A stretch of DNA of 64,000 nt from Chrysophaeum taylorii. Its lineage: Eukaryota > Sar > Pelagophyceae > Pelagomonadales > Pelagomonadaceae. Made by a program: the position numbers and the translations under genes. This document shows positions 42,913 through 54,065 of this stretch, in pieces. Each line of letters begins with the position of its first letter. The stretch's first letter is position 1. The stretch is taken from assembly GCA_029834535.1 (NCBI GenBank), contig JAQMWT010000480.1, forward strand, positions 124,001-188,000. Reading direction: 5' to 3'. A model generated the notes under the pieces. It was not told the origin of the DNA, made no database searches, and saw only the letters and a list, made by a program, of their open reading frames with translations.

Positions 42913-43771
42913 ATGCTCAAGGACACTCACCACGACTCGCACGAAGATCAATTTCGCTGCCCGTACAACAAGCCTAGACAGCGACGCAAGGTACGCGCAT
43001 CCTTTCTTCCTTGATATTCTCTGACATGCTCTCTCCTAGACGTCCAAGTTCATGCGCAAGCTGTTGTCGCTCATGGCGCAGCACCCGACAGTCATCTGGT
43101 TCGAGGAAAACTCGATCGTGATTTCCGACCCCCAGCGCCTCGAAGCCGTGCTCGACAAGCACTTTGGCCATCATCATTACACGTCATTGCAGAAACAACT
43201 CAACAATTTCGGCTTCAACAAGGTCATCAAGCCGAGTCATCCCTTCCTGACGACCTACGTCAAGGTTCGCGGGACAGCTGTCACCAAGATCTCGGACCTT
43301 CTCGACCTCCAACCGATTCATTCGATCCCGCGGCGACGTGCAGTCGGCGCGAAATTCATTGACGAAGACAACAAGGTGAACAAACACAATGATGTCGAGC
43401 AGCCGGTGCCCTCGCACACGTCCCCGCTTCTCCTCCCTTCTCCTCAGTTCGGTTTCGTTCCACCATTTCGGGTTCTGTTTCCAGCACTTCCCCTGGCACC
43501 GCCCGTTGAACCCAGCGCGTTGTTCAAGCAACCAGAAGATGCGCCCGAAAAACTTGCCCGCACCTACGACCATCTCCCGCTCGCGCCCACGCCACCGCGC
43601 GAGGTTGCGTTGCCGTCGTCCTCGCCCTTCGCACTTGGAAATTTTGCCTCACCTTTTTGCCGCGATGATACCGTGCTCGACGACTACGATATCTTCCCGC
43701 TTCTCCTCGCCGACGACTTCGAGCCCGAGTACTACGATATCTTCGGGCTTCTCCTCGCCGAAGACTTCTAG
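42913..43771 (+). CDS. HSF-type DNA-binding transcription factor
   Basis: Two exons (42913-42990 and 43040-43771) with a 49-nt intron give 269 residues. Residues about 25-95 are a heat-shock-factor DNA-binding domain: SKFMRKLLSLMAQHP, VIWFEENSIVISDP, VLDKHFGHHHYTSLQKQLNNFGFNKV, written here as short blocks of the HSF signature. The intron splits the start of the first helix block, and exon 1 supplies a short basic N-terminus. No leucine-zipper trimerisation region is obvious. The middle is Pro-rich. The C-terminus has a near-perfect duplication (YDIFPLLLADDF and YDIFGLLLAEDF) of acidic, bulky-hydrophobic type, a likely activation domain. HSF-like genes are multiplied in diatoms and other stramenopiles, so a nuclear regulator is likely; its targets are unknown. 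Confidence 0.8.
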
Positions 43772-44065
43772 CCCGACACTGCCTTTTTTCTGCCCCAACG
43801 GTCAGGATATGCCCGCACTTTTAAAATGAACCGTTCTGGCACGCGCACGTCAGTGGCCGCCCGTGCGTCTGCTGTTGCGCTAGTAATCCCCGCCCCTTCA
43901 TCCCACAACCCAACATATTACCTTTGTGTGCTGCATCCCACCCAATTCCTCTACTCGATGCGCATGTGTAACATCGTGGTCGCCCCGCCGAATATTCTCC
44001 TATTCTCCTCATCACACTGTCGTCCTTGCAATCCCAACAACCGACTCGCTGTTCCAGCTTGCAAG
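43772..44065. other. 3' flank of the HSF-type gene
   Basis: This is pyrimidine-rich sequence with no gene or repeat recognised. Confidence 0.3.
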
Positions 44066-44452
44066 TAAGAGCACAAGCGGCGGACTTGGATTACCCCAGA
44101 ATATGGGCGGTATTGGCGGCGACGGCGGTCGCGGCGGTCCTGCCTCTGAACCAGTCCCACCCCCCCCAAACACTCGTTCTGGCCCCTTCCCTATCTACGC
44201 GCCCAACGCTCGTTTTGCTGTCCCCCCCCTTCTACACCTCGCTCTCTTGCGCTCTTTTTGTTGCTCTCACCATGCTTCTCACAGCGCCACCGCCGCTTCC
44301 GGCCTTCTCCCGTCTGCTTTGCCATTTCCATTTTGCTTTTCTCATCGCTTTTTCTGCGGTCCTCTTTGGTCTGCTCTCCTTTTTTGTTTCTCTTCCTTTG
44401 AGCGATCGTCCATTCTGGCTCTCTGAGCCTGGGAGTTTCTAGCCATAATATT
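44066..44452 (+). repeat. Dispersed repeat pair, left member
   Basis: This matches 58200-58730. Both start with gcacaagcggcgg followed by a cttggatt block and a ggcggcgacggcgg run. Both then turn into long pyrimidine-rich sequence and close with gaccgtccattctgg or gatcgtccattctgg and a cctgggagtt block. Neither copy has a convincing open frame. It is probably a non-autonomous element; no terminal repeats were found. Confidence 0.5.
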
Positions 44453-44638
44453 TTTATAAGGGGCCACAAACTCCGACCACAAGGAGAGTACACTATACAT
44501 TTTGGACCACCTGCCTACATGTTTTCGACTCCGTGATGAGTAGTGGGCATCGGAGACCAAAGCGCCTTCGATTAGCAATGTGAGACCAGCGCTCTAATGT
44601 CACGTCATTTCCTATAGACATAGAACAAGAACCCACCT

Positions 44639-45073
44639 GTGACGGTTACTACAGCTATACGTGGCGAGAAGTGTATGGTCCAAATAGGCTAATCCGGAGA
44701 AGCCGCCCATACACACTTTTATACCGCTAGAAGAGATATAGAAGCCGCCCATACACACTTTTATACCGCTAGAGATATATCTACTAGCTGCCCATACACA
44801 CTTTTATACCGCTAGAGAGGAGAGAAGCCGCCCATACGCACTTTTATACCGCTAGAGATATCATACACACTTTTATACCGCTAGAGAGATGTCACCAAGA
44901 TGTCTGAGAGATGTCAGAGATGTCTGAGAGATGTCAGAGCGGTGACATCTCTCTAGCGGTATAAAAGTGTGTATGATATCTCTAGCGGTATAAAAGTGCG
45001 TATGCGCGGCTTCTCCGGATTAGCCTATTTGGACAATACACTTCTCGCCACGTATAGCTGTAGTAACCGCCAC
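44639..45073. mobile_element. Palindromic MITE with internal tandem repeats
   Basis: The element is bounded by terminal inverted repeats of about 70 bases (44639-44708 and 45006-45073), beginning gtg(a/c)cggttactacagc. Only a few bases differ between the arms. Inside lie about five tandem copies of a unit built on cccatacacacttttatacc and gctagag, then gatgtctgagagatgtcaga copies, then the inverse of the first units, so almost the whole element can fold on itself. It encodes nothing. A target-site duplication is not clear. Confidence 0.8.
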
Positions 45074-45359
45074 ACCACCCACCCCTAACCGCGCTGCCCC
45101 ACTTCAAAATTTCAAAATTTCAAAATTTCAACGGGTTCAAATTATCAACGGCGGCCTGAGTAAAATTTAAAATTTTATGCACCCTTTTCATCGCCCTTAC
45201 CCTGCGGTTTAGGTTCGACCGGAGTTTCCAAGAACCAGTACTCTAAGCAGTAATAAGTCAGACGCTTTTATGACGTCATGCTTTACGAATACTTGAAGCC
45301 GCACCGGGCTTGGTGGCTTCATTTGAAGCACGGGGTAGCACCCGAGAGTCGAAAGGGGA

Positions 45360-45609
45360 AAATCACCGTCCCCGCACCTTCCCCGTCCCCGCACTTTCTC
45401 CGCCCCCGCACCTTCCCCGCCCCCGCACCTTCCCCGCCCCCGCACCTTCCCCGCCCCCGCGCCTTCCTCGCTCCCCGCACCTTCCCCGCTCCCCGCCATA
45501 TCCCCGCCCCCGCACCTTCCCCGCTCCCTGCCATATCCCCGCCCCCGCACCTTCCTCGCCCCCGCGCCTTCCTCGCTCCCCGCACCTTCCCCGCCCCCGC
45601 ACCTTCCTC
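45360..45609. repeat. GC-rich minisatellite, left block
   Basis: Tandem copies of a unit close to ccccgcaccttccccgc, with variants carrying ccatatccc or gcgccttcctc. The same array continues at 52956-53190 on the far side of the LTR retrotransposon. It is one locus split by the insertion, as the shared cctc at both junctions shows. Confidence 0.85.
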
Positions 45610-46206
45610 TGTGCCAGGGTCGGATAAGAAAACGAGACTAGCCCGCGCCGCAACGACGGGTCCTACAACGCGTGGGCTTTTTCCTTTTTTTGCGTGAGGG
45701 GGCGAAAGGATGCCGGCTTCACTATGGGGACTAGTTCCATCGCGACGATCTCGCGGCGTGGCGGCACATACTGCTTGAGTACAAATGAACATAGCTCAGC
45801 GATCCGTTGAGTATGTCTTAGTACAAACTGAAACATAGTTAACGGCTCGTACGAACTTTCTTATCCGACCCTGTCTGTGGCAGTAATGCCCATTTCCCCC
45901 ACTTGCTTGCCTGCCACCTGACTTACCCTGATTGTTGCTCTGGTATTGATCTTGCATTTATGGGGGGGGTGTCATCTTGACACCTTCACCTGCGCTTCCA
46001 CTCGACCCAATGTACCGGGCATTTGTATTGCTTTCTTGTTGTATTCTTGATATTACCCTCTTTTGATTGTCCGATTTCGTAATGGCGTGAGGTGTTACGC
46101 TGAGATCGGGCGTGTGGTGGTTTCACCCGCGGTTCGGGTAGGGAGAAAGGGTTGTTGAGGCCCCCGGTCCGGCCAGGAGGGGCGGGTATCTGAGAAAACC
46201 ACTACA
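45610..46206 (+). repeat. Left LTR, split by a MITE
   Basis: The LTR starts with TGTG at 45610, is interrupted by the MITE at 45615-45873, resumes at about 45876-45880 and ends with CTACA at 46206. Without the insertion it is about 330 bases, matching the right LTR. Confidence 0.8.
45615..45873. mobile_element. MITE with 17-bp terminal inverted repeats, inside the left LTR
   Basis: This 259-base element has perfect 17-base terminal inverted repeats (CAGGGTCGGATAAGAAA). The target sequence tctgtg is found on both sides (45608-45613 and 45874-45879). A CAGGG terminus and a duplication of 6-8 bases are typical of hAT-like non-autonomous elements. It encodes nothing. It inserted only a few bases into the LTR, so it is younger than the retrotransposon. 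Confidence 0.8.
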
Positions 46207-47799
46207 GTGGTCTCAGAAACGGGAATCGATAGTCTAACTCTTGGACTATCGATCTCCTGTTTCTCGGCGGTGAGTCGGTTCGTAACGGTCGAGTGAGTGC
46301 GAAGCCGACGCATTTGTGGGTGAAGATCCAGAGGATCACGGGTACCTCCGCGGGGTTCATTTTACGTGATTCAGATCGAACGGGGAGCGGAGTCACTACG
46401 ACTCATTTTGCATACTTTTGCATATCGACTCATTTTGCATACTTTTGCATATCGATCGTCATACTGTGGGGCAGTATCGTAAGGCCTAACTAGCTCGTGC
46501 GCGGCAGACCACCTCCCTGACGGCGAGCGACTACACCGGGAAGGCCGTCCATAGTCTTCACGCGCAAGGCAATAGCTTTCGTAAGACCAGCGCACCGGTA
46601 CAGCGCGCAGTAATCAGACGGCTGCCGGCAATTGTCGTCTGACGAAAAGAATACAACAAGTGAATTGTGAACATCCGGAACAAACATATTATACGGGCAA
46701 ATCGCGATCATGGCAGAGAGGCCAATGACAGAACGATCGCAGTGGTTTCGGGACGCACAGGGGCGTCTGCAACGATTCAGTGCAGGGACTCCGTTTGCGT
46801 CTATTGGAAGAACACCGTTCAGTACGCCCTTTCAACGACAGGAAGCCGAGGAAAGCGGCATCGGAAGAGAGGCCAGATCATATGATAGCCTCGACAGCCC
46901 CCCGAGCGTGGCCATCCTTCCGGATCCACGCGGTGACGAAAGAGGAGATACGGTTGCGTCAGACGCAACTTCAAGACAAGGGGAGCCGACGTTCCCGTAC
47001 GCACAACCCTACGAACGTGCAATGAATACTACGGAGTCATCTCGAGCGGAACCCGAACCGTTTACGGCGATGCGTGGACCAGAGGAGAGTGCACCTCCTA
47101 GGCCACCATCTGTGAATATGAGAGCGACAGATTTTCGCGGGGATGTCGACCCCGAGGTTCTGCAGACCATCAACGAACGATTCGAGATGTACCAGTCGCA
47201 GATGGAGCAAATCATACGTGAACTTGAGAATACCCGTCGCGACGCTCAACAACAACGCTCAGAAGTGGAGCGACAGCGGATCGACAACGATCGACTTCGG
47301 CGAATGATGGAGGAATCCATGCAAGCGCATGCTCGAGAGGCACGGCCAACCTCTCCGAATGCTACGCGTGTTACGCCCGACGACGATAATGACGCTGTAT
47401 CGGCACTGACCGACGATCCGCCACCGCGAAGTCGACCGGAGCCTACCCCGCACCATCATACTGACCCCTGTTCGGCGCGTCCTCGTGACGAAGAAGAAAT
47501 ACTTCGTATCAGGAAGGGAGCTGCTGGTATGACACGTATCACATTCTCGAATCTCACGGGGCAAGTTACCAAGGACCGTGATGAGGTGGACGCGTGGTGG
47601 ATGCAATTGCGGCGTATGGTCGAAGGCGAGATCATACCGCATGAAGGATGTGTCAACATACAGCTAGAAGCCATTGATGACGTGTGTCATGCCACTCTTA
47701 CGGCTACTGTTGACGACGACGAAGTCGAGGAGGATGTCTTGAGTGACAGACCTCCTCCTCAGCCACCTCCAGATGAAGAGTTTGGATACCCATACCCAT

Positions 47800-48665
47800 C
47801 ACCTACACTTTTGTCGTCGTCTATTTTGCTGGCGCTGGAGGATCAACGTTGGGTATCCGGCGATGCAATGAGCTATATGGCAGTTCATTTCGCATTGTCC
47901 TGGCTTTGGATGCTTGTCCTCAAGCCCGAGCCACCTTTGAACTCAATTTTCCGAAGATTCCCTATGTTTTGCATGAGTTGGGGAAATCTCATCGTCGTAC
48001 ATACGACTTGGTGTTATTGTATTTGCATTCAGATTTTTGGAAGCACTCTTATTTTCACGCCAGTCCGCCGTGTATCTATGGATCGACTGCCAATTTGCAC
48101 TACAGGGACACACGCAAAGGCGCTACTATTACTTCCTGGGTCCTGCGTCATTTCCGCAACGCGCCTTATGTGCTTGGACGATGGACACTCGAGCAGGAAC
48201 CATCAGTGATCCCTTTTGTGCATCACCAATTTTATGTGCCGCGTATTGTGGATTTCTATAGTATCACGCCAGAGCTGCTGTGCTCGCGCACGCGCCTACT
48301 TGCTTGCAATGTTCGCTTGGAACTGCCGTTATTATCGCGTGTACCACCGAATTTACGGGACCGTTTTGGCCCAGCGTTGGGATTTACAGGTGGTCACCCG
48401 CTCATTATAGTGAACAGTTTCTCGTCTACGCGCCCGGCTATCGGCCCTGCCTTCACGGTGACGCGCAATAAGCTCCGCTTAGGACCTCATTTCTCGAACA
48501 CCCGTCCACTCACGTTGCAGATGCACCAGAAATTATGAACGTTCCTGCTACGTGGCAATGGGGTACGACAGTTTCCGAGACAGTAGCTATGAAGATGCTT
48601 GGCAGTATGGTGCCACCCGCGACTATGACGCGGATTGCGCTAGCAGTGCACAATTCGTTTGAACC
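47800..48665 (+). mobile_element. C5-cytosine DNA methyltransferase domain within the Ty3/gypsy element
   Basis: Between the gag-like region and the reverse transcriptase, the element reads as a C5-cytosine methyltransferase. Motif I is FAGAGGSTLGI at 47825-47857, the S-adenosylmethionine-binding loop, followed by LALDACPQARATFELNFP (motif II region). Motif IV with the catalytic Cys is ASPPCIYGSTAN (about 48059-48094). A motif VI-like WTLEQEP follows near 48184. Further on are PAFTVTRN (near 48450, like the PxxTVT block before motif IX) and MLGSMVPPATM (near 48597, motif X-like). Order and spacing match compact bacterial-type enzymes. These enzymes methylate carbon 5 of cytosine in DNA. It is part of a broken element, so it is treated as a fossil and no activity is claimed. 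Confidence 0.8.
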
Positions 48666-51600
48666 TTCACTTCGAAATTTGGGTAAGTTGCGGAATATTG
48701 CGACGACTACGCTAGCCCAACCTGATCACCATATTCTACGGTTTTCACCTTTTGCTGTAGAGTCGCGCATTCCAACGCTCGACCCTGCCACTCGAAGTGT
48801 ATCATGGATTGCGCCCGATGAACTCTATTCTCCTGCGAGTCCTGCACCATCAGCTGCTGCCACCACCACCCCGCCACCACCTTCAGTTACATCGCCTGGG
48901 ACGGCTTCATCTTTGCAGGGGGCACCGTCGCCACTGCTGTTATGCAGAGCAACCAAGTTGATAACCAGCCCTCCGCAACTGCTGAAGAAGAAGGCACCGC
49001 GAAAGAGCGACCAGCGTATTTCAATACGTACGACGTTCCGTGGGCGGACGCGCCTCACGACGAACATGGTCAACCTTCACCGGTGATGCCTCCTCATTTA
49101 GCGGATCAGGAGAGCATGCAGGTCATCCCTCCGACCGTCGCGCAGGTCGAAGAGGTGATGACTGAATTGGGTATTACAGAGCATCCTGCTTTAGATGATG
49201 ACGAGAAGCTGATGATGAAGCATTTAATCTCGTATTCGTGGGCATTTTTCGATGATGTGATGAGACCTGTTGATTCACCTGAAGTGACGCTCCGGTTCAA
49301 AGAAGAGAACCCGACTCCCGTCAAACTCTCGCCATATCGGTTGTCGAAAGAAAAGATTGAATGTTTGCGGATGCAGATTGAAGCATGGACCCGAGACGGA
49401 GTTATTCGTCCCGCGAATTCTCCATGGGGTTTCCCTATTTTGATGTTGCCTAAGAAAGGTGCTGAGCCTGGCACTTCCAATGCTTACAGAGCAGCTGTCG
49501 ACCTACGGCGCCTCAATGCATTGCTCAAGGATGATAGCTGGCCGAGTGTGAGCATGGCTGACGCGTTGATGTTTCTCATTGACAAGTTTTGTCGTTCCAG
49601 TTTGGATATTCGTTGGGGCTATCACAATTTACGATTGTCGCTAGATGCACAAGATGTGGTCACCTTCACTAGTCCTCTGGGAGCGTACAGCTACATGCGT
49701 CTACCTTTGGGAGTCAAACCAGCCGGAAGTTTGTTTTGCAAGCAGTTGAACACTGACTTGTCGCAATGGCTATATCGTGATCTCGTGGCATATATCGACG
49801 ATATTCTCGCCGGTCACGCAGATACAAAGAATCACTTGCAGTGCCTTGTGCAAGTTATTCCCCATCTCGCCTTGAAGGGGTACAGCGCCAAGATCAAGAA
49901 GATTCATTTTATGCAAGAAGTCATTGAGTTTTTGGGTCATTTATCTACCCCGAACGGACTTCTTCCATCACCAAGATCTTTAGAAGCCATCAGACACATG
50001 CCAATTCCTGGCACTTTGTCGGATGCTGACCCTAAGAAGCAAGTGCGATCTTTCCTTGGAATGGGGAGCTTTTGCCGGCGTTATGTAAGGAATTTTGCGA
50101 AAGTTGCAGAGCCATTAAGACAACTGACGTTGCCGGACGTGAAATTCAAGTGGACGAAAGAGTGTCAGGAAGCTTGGGATGCCATCATCGAGGCTATTGT
50201 CACTTCGAAGGGCGTCTACCATCCTGATTACTCGTTGCCTTTTACATTCGAACTGATGCTTCCGCGCATGGGTTGGGTGCTTACCTATTTCAAAAAGTAC
50301 CAGTCGTTGACGACGATGGAAGAGAAAGAATCGAAGAGAGAGTTATCGAGTACTGGAGTCGAACCGTGCCTAAGTCGATGAGGAAGTATGATCCTCGGCG
50401 CTTGGAACTCCTCGCAGTACTCTCTGCTCTCGAAAATTTCCGATTTTATATCGAAGGTCATCAGACGAAGTTAGAGACGGATCATCGTAATTTAACGTTT
50501 CTGCGGGATTCGAATCATACGTCTGGACAGTTAGCACGATGGGCTATGCGGCTTGCTGCGTTCGACCGGGAGCTCGGATACAAGCCTGGAAGCTCCCCTG
50601 GCATGCGTATTCCGGATTGTCTGTCGCGCAACCCTATCGACAAATTGATCGAGAAAGATGAAGACGGGGAACCGATCAATGAAGCTTTTTTGATTTTCCA
50701 AGAAATCCCCACCGATGTCCCTGGCACAGCTTGCTTCACCTTCTCTTCGGTGACGATGCCTATGCTGACGGACAGCGGACCCACCGCAGCTATGGTAGCA
50801 GTTAGTACGCGACAGAACGTACAACCGCCTCAATTCTCGTACGAGTCTGAGCCAGTTGGCTCCGTCGAACGTCTCCCTTTTGCGGATCAAGCGGAGGATG
50901 AGGTCACTCTCGATGAGATAGCGAAAGAACAAGCTGAGGATGAAACACGCAAGCGCATCAGACGAAAGCTCGACTCTGAACAGAAAGATCAAGACGAGCA
51001 GTCATCCGTACCATATGAGATTGATAACAACGTGTTGTATAAGGCCGATGATTCAGCTTCTCAACGTCTTATTGTGGTCCCTCAGTCTACGCAGAAGCGT
51101 GTGATCGCCATGCATCACCGAGGCTTGTTCGGAGGCCATGTAGGGCGAGATTCCACAGCGAATCAAATCTTAGAACGGTATTGGTGGCCAACGTCTCATC
51201 ATCCGTTTATGAGTTCGTCAATGCCTGCATTATTTGCCAGAAGATTCGATCCACCATGCCTAGGCGCCATGGCTTGCTCTGTCAACCGAATCGCGTCGGA
51301 GACTGCTATGTCCTAGGTATGGATTTGATTGGACCTCTGCGAGGCGCTGACCTGTACACGTACATACTCGCAATGTACGATGCAGCATCACATTTCTTGA
51401 AATTAGCTCTGATCAACACGAAGCATGATTATTCGTTTTTGAACGCGTTCGTGGACAAGATTTTACTTGAGGGATGTCTCCCACGGTGCATAGTCATGGA
51501 TAATGGAAATGAGTCCGCGAACAGGCTATTTCGCACGTTTGTTCGTCAATTCAACGTACGTTATCGTACTACCCTTCCGTATCATCCTCAGAGTAATCAT

Positions 51601-52628
51601 ACTGAGCGTGTCAATCGATTCATCAAAGCCTTCTTGCGAGCTGCGATCGATGAACAGCGTCAGCCAGACTGGTCGAATTTCCTCCCATATGTGTCATTCA
51701 TGTACAATAGGATGTACATTCCGGGAACGAAGATTTCACCTTTCATGATGCGTACTGGCAAGCTACCCCTGTTACCACCCGATTACAATCTTTTGTGTGA
51801 ACAGCGTGATCTACCGCAATCACGTCATCAGATTTTGGTGGACTTTAAGAACAAGTTTGAATTTTATAGTCGACTCGTTACACGAGCTCATCAGAAAGCA
51901 CAGGAGAGTCAAAAACTCAACTATGATGCCCACCAAATTGACATCCAGTTTTCCCCAGGTGATTATGTTCAGCGTTTCGTGCCTAAGACACGCCACAAGC
52001 TACGGCCCATTTGGCGCGGACCTTACATGGTTACTAGAAAGATCTCTCCCGTCGTTTATGAAATTCAAGACGTTAACGACGATGATGCTGAATCGGTTGT
52101 AGTATCTGTACAACAGATTGTGCCTTTGAAAGTGCCAACCATCGACACTTCTTCAGCCCCTCTGCATTTACCCTCGGACCGCGACCGGTTCAAACATGGT
52201 AAGTTCGTGATTTTCAGGGTGAAAGGACGATCCAACGCGTGGAAGAAGCGTATCTATGTTGCCGAAGTCTACGAAGAATATGACCACGACAATGATACAG
52301 TTGCGCTTCACTATTATACCGATTTGGGACCACGCGATGATCCTCGCGTCTTTGATCCTACTAAGCCTCTGGCTGAGCGACGCTTAAGACCAGAATACAA
52401 AGATCCTGACGGAGGTAGCTTCACACGCCTACGACCCAACATGGAGGGCTGTGAGTCCTGTGTGACTGATTTTCGCCCGGATGAAATCGATGTTCTCGTC
52501 ACTAACTTCGGTCTCCACAGCAACAAAGTTCCTGCTGATGTAGCTGAACGAGCTTATCGTACCATTCGTGAGCGTGACCTTCGTCACCCTTGAAGTCGAG
52601 GACGACTTCATCTCAAGTAGGGGGCTCC

Positions 52629-52955
52629 TGTGGCAGTAACGCCCATTTCCCCCACTTGCCTGCCTGCCACCTGACTTACCCTGATTGTTGCCCTGGTATT
52701 GACCTTGCATTTATGGGGGTGTCATCTTGACACCTTCACCTGCGCTTCCACTGGACCCAATGTACCGGGCATTTGTATTGCTTTCTTGCTGTCTTCTTGC
52801 TATTACCCTCTTTGATTGTCCGATTTCGTAATGGCGTGAGGTGTTACGCTGAGATCGGGCGTGTGGCGGTTTCACCCGCGGTTCGAGTAGGGAGAAAGGG
52901 TTGTTGAGGCCCCCGGTCCGGCCAGGAGGGGCGGGTATCTGAGAAAACCACTACA
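52629..52955 (+). repeat. Right LTR
   Basis: 327 bases from TGTGGCAG to CTACA. About ten substitutions and two small length differences separate it from the left LTR, giving roughly 97% identity. A G-run (gtaggggg) just upstream is the likely polypurine tract. Confidence 0.88.
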
Positions 52956-53190
52956 CCTCGCTCCCCGCACCTTCCCCGCTCCCCGCCATATCCCCGTCCC
53001 CGCGCCTTCCTCGCTCCCCGCACCTTCCCCGCTCCCCGCCATATCCCCGTCCCCGCACCTTCTCCGCCCCCGCGCCTTCCTCGCTCCCCGCACCTTCCCC
53101 GCCCCCGCACTTTCCTCGCCCCCGCACCTTCCCCGCCCCCGCACCATCCCCGCTCCCCGCGCCTTCTTTTCCTCGTCCCCGCGACTTTCC
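52956..53190. repeat. GC-rich minisatellite, right block
   Basis: This continues the array of 45360-45609, with the same ccccgcaccttcc units and ccatatccccg variants. Its first bases (cctc) duplicate those left of the retrotransposon. Confidence 0.85.
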
Positions 53191-54065
53191 CCGTTCCCCT
53201 TGAGATTCACGGGGTAGCACTGCCCCTTCTTGGCTTAAGGCAATAAAGTGTCGGTTTCTTGTAAGCGGCAAGTCCTGCCCGACCGTCCCCCGCGCGCGCT
53301 CCTCACCACTCACAAAGAGTGTGCGACTCACCCTGTGGCCATGGGCCCAGATCTCGCGCCTTTAGCGCGTGACGCACCGCACGTTACAGCCCTGCTCCTT
53401 TACCATCCCGCTTCCTCCTCTTGTCGCGCCTTCATTTCCTGCGCCTATTGCGCCACTTTTTGCGGCTCTCTTCGCTCTCTGAGAATCGCATCTCCTTCGC
53501 TCCGCTAGACGGCCTCTGCTTTGCCCTGCCCACCCCTGTGTTCGTCATCACTCTTCTAGAGTGTGCGACCTTTTATTATCCTATGGATGTGAGGGGGCTG
53601 TAGGAATATGACGAAAGAAGCCGGGGGAGAAGAGAAGGGCACTGCTTTTGTAGTGCTTTAGCTCTTTGGCCGCGGTGACAAAACCGCCGTCAACATTTTT
53701 ACAGTTTTAGGCGGTGGTGAGTAGAAGGTCCAAAGTTCCGCCAGCCGCTCGCAAGAGAAAGAGAGCAAATTTCTTCTACCGTTTTCAGCCCATACACAGT
53801 CATGTGTACGACTACCCGTTTCCTAATGTTAAGGCGGGTGCATTGATGTGTCAGATGTGAGCAACATAACGAATGCAGCCAGTGTTTCCGAAGAGCCCAG
53901 GATGTCGCTCGGACTTCGTCACGTGCCTCAATTTCGATGCGGCGAGGCGTGTCCTGGCGTCAATCGCACTCTGCGGTCGAATGCGAAAAGCTGTTGCTCG
54001 AAGATAAGACTTCGCGCATTAAAAAGCACGGCGCTCATATTCGAACTTCTACTCTTGTGTGTCTG
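53191..54065. other. Spacer between the minisatellite and the HbpS-like gene
   Basis: No gene is recognised. Pyrimidine-rich sequence at 53390-53560 faintly resembles the 44066/58200 repeat pair. The right end must include the 3' untranslated region of the HbpS-like gene. Confidence 0.35.

Larger units (their letters stand above)
45610..52955 (+). mobile_element. Ty3/gypsy LTR retrotransposon with a DNA methyltransferase domain
   Basis: The element lies between two LTRs of about 330 bases and is flanked by cctc on both sides (45606-45609 and 52956-52959). Parts in order: a coiled-coil gag-like region (about 46.7-47.7 kb), a C5-cytosine methyltransferase domain (about 47.8-48.66 kb; see the separate entry), reverse transcriptase with YIDDIL (about 49.3-50.0 kb), RNase H (about 50.3-50.65 kb), and an integrase with an HHCC finger and a DDE core (about 51.1-52.1 kb). 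A further C-terminal region of about 140 codons ends near 52.59 kb. The RT-RNase H-integrase order places it in Ty3/gypsy. No aspartic protease motif was recognised. The LTRs are about 97% identical, so the insertion is recent, yet the coding part is broken a handful of times (about four or five). A MITE sits inside the left LTR. Confidence 0.85.

Noticed and set aside
45360-45609. Regular GC-rich direct repeats as a possible CRISPR array
   Set aside because: Units are contiguous with no unique spacers, the genome is eukaryotic and no cas gene is present; it is a minisatellite.
47800-48665. Methyltransferase as an independent host gene
   Set aside because: It lies inside the LTR boundaries between gag-like and RT regions on the same strand, with the element's base composition and no gene boundaries of its own.
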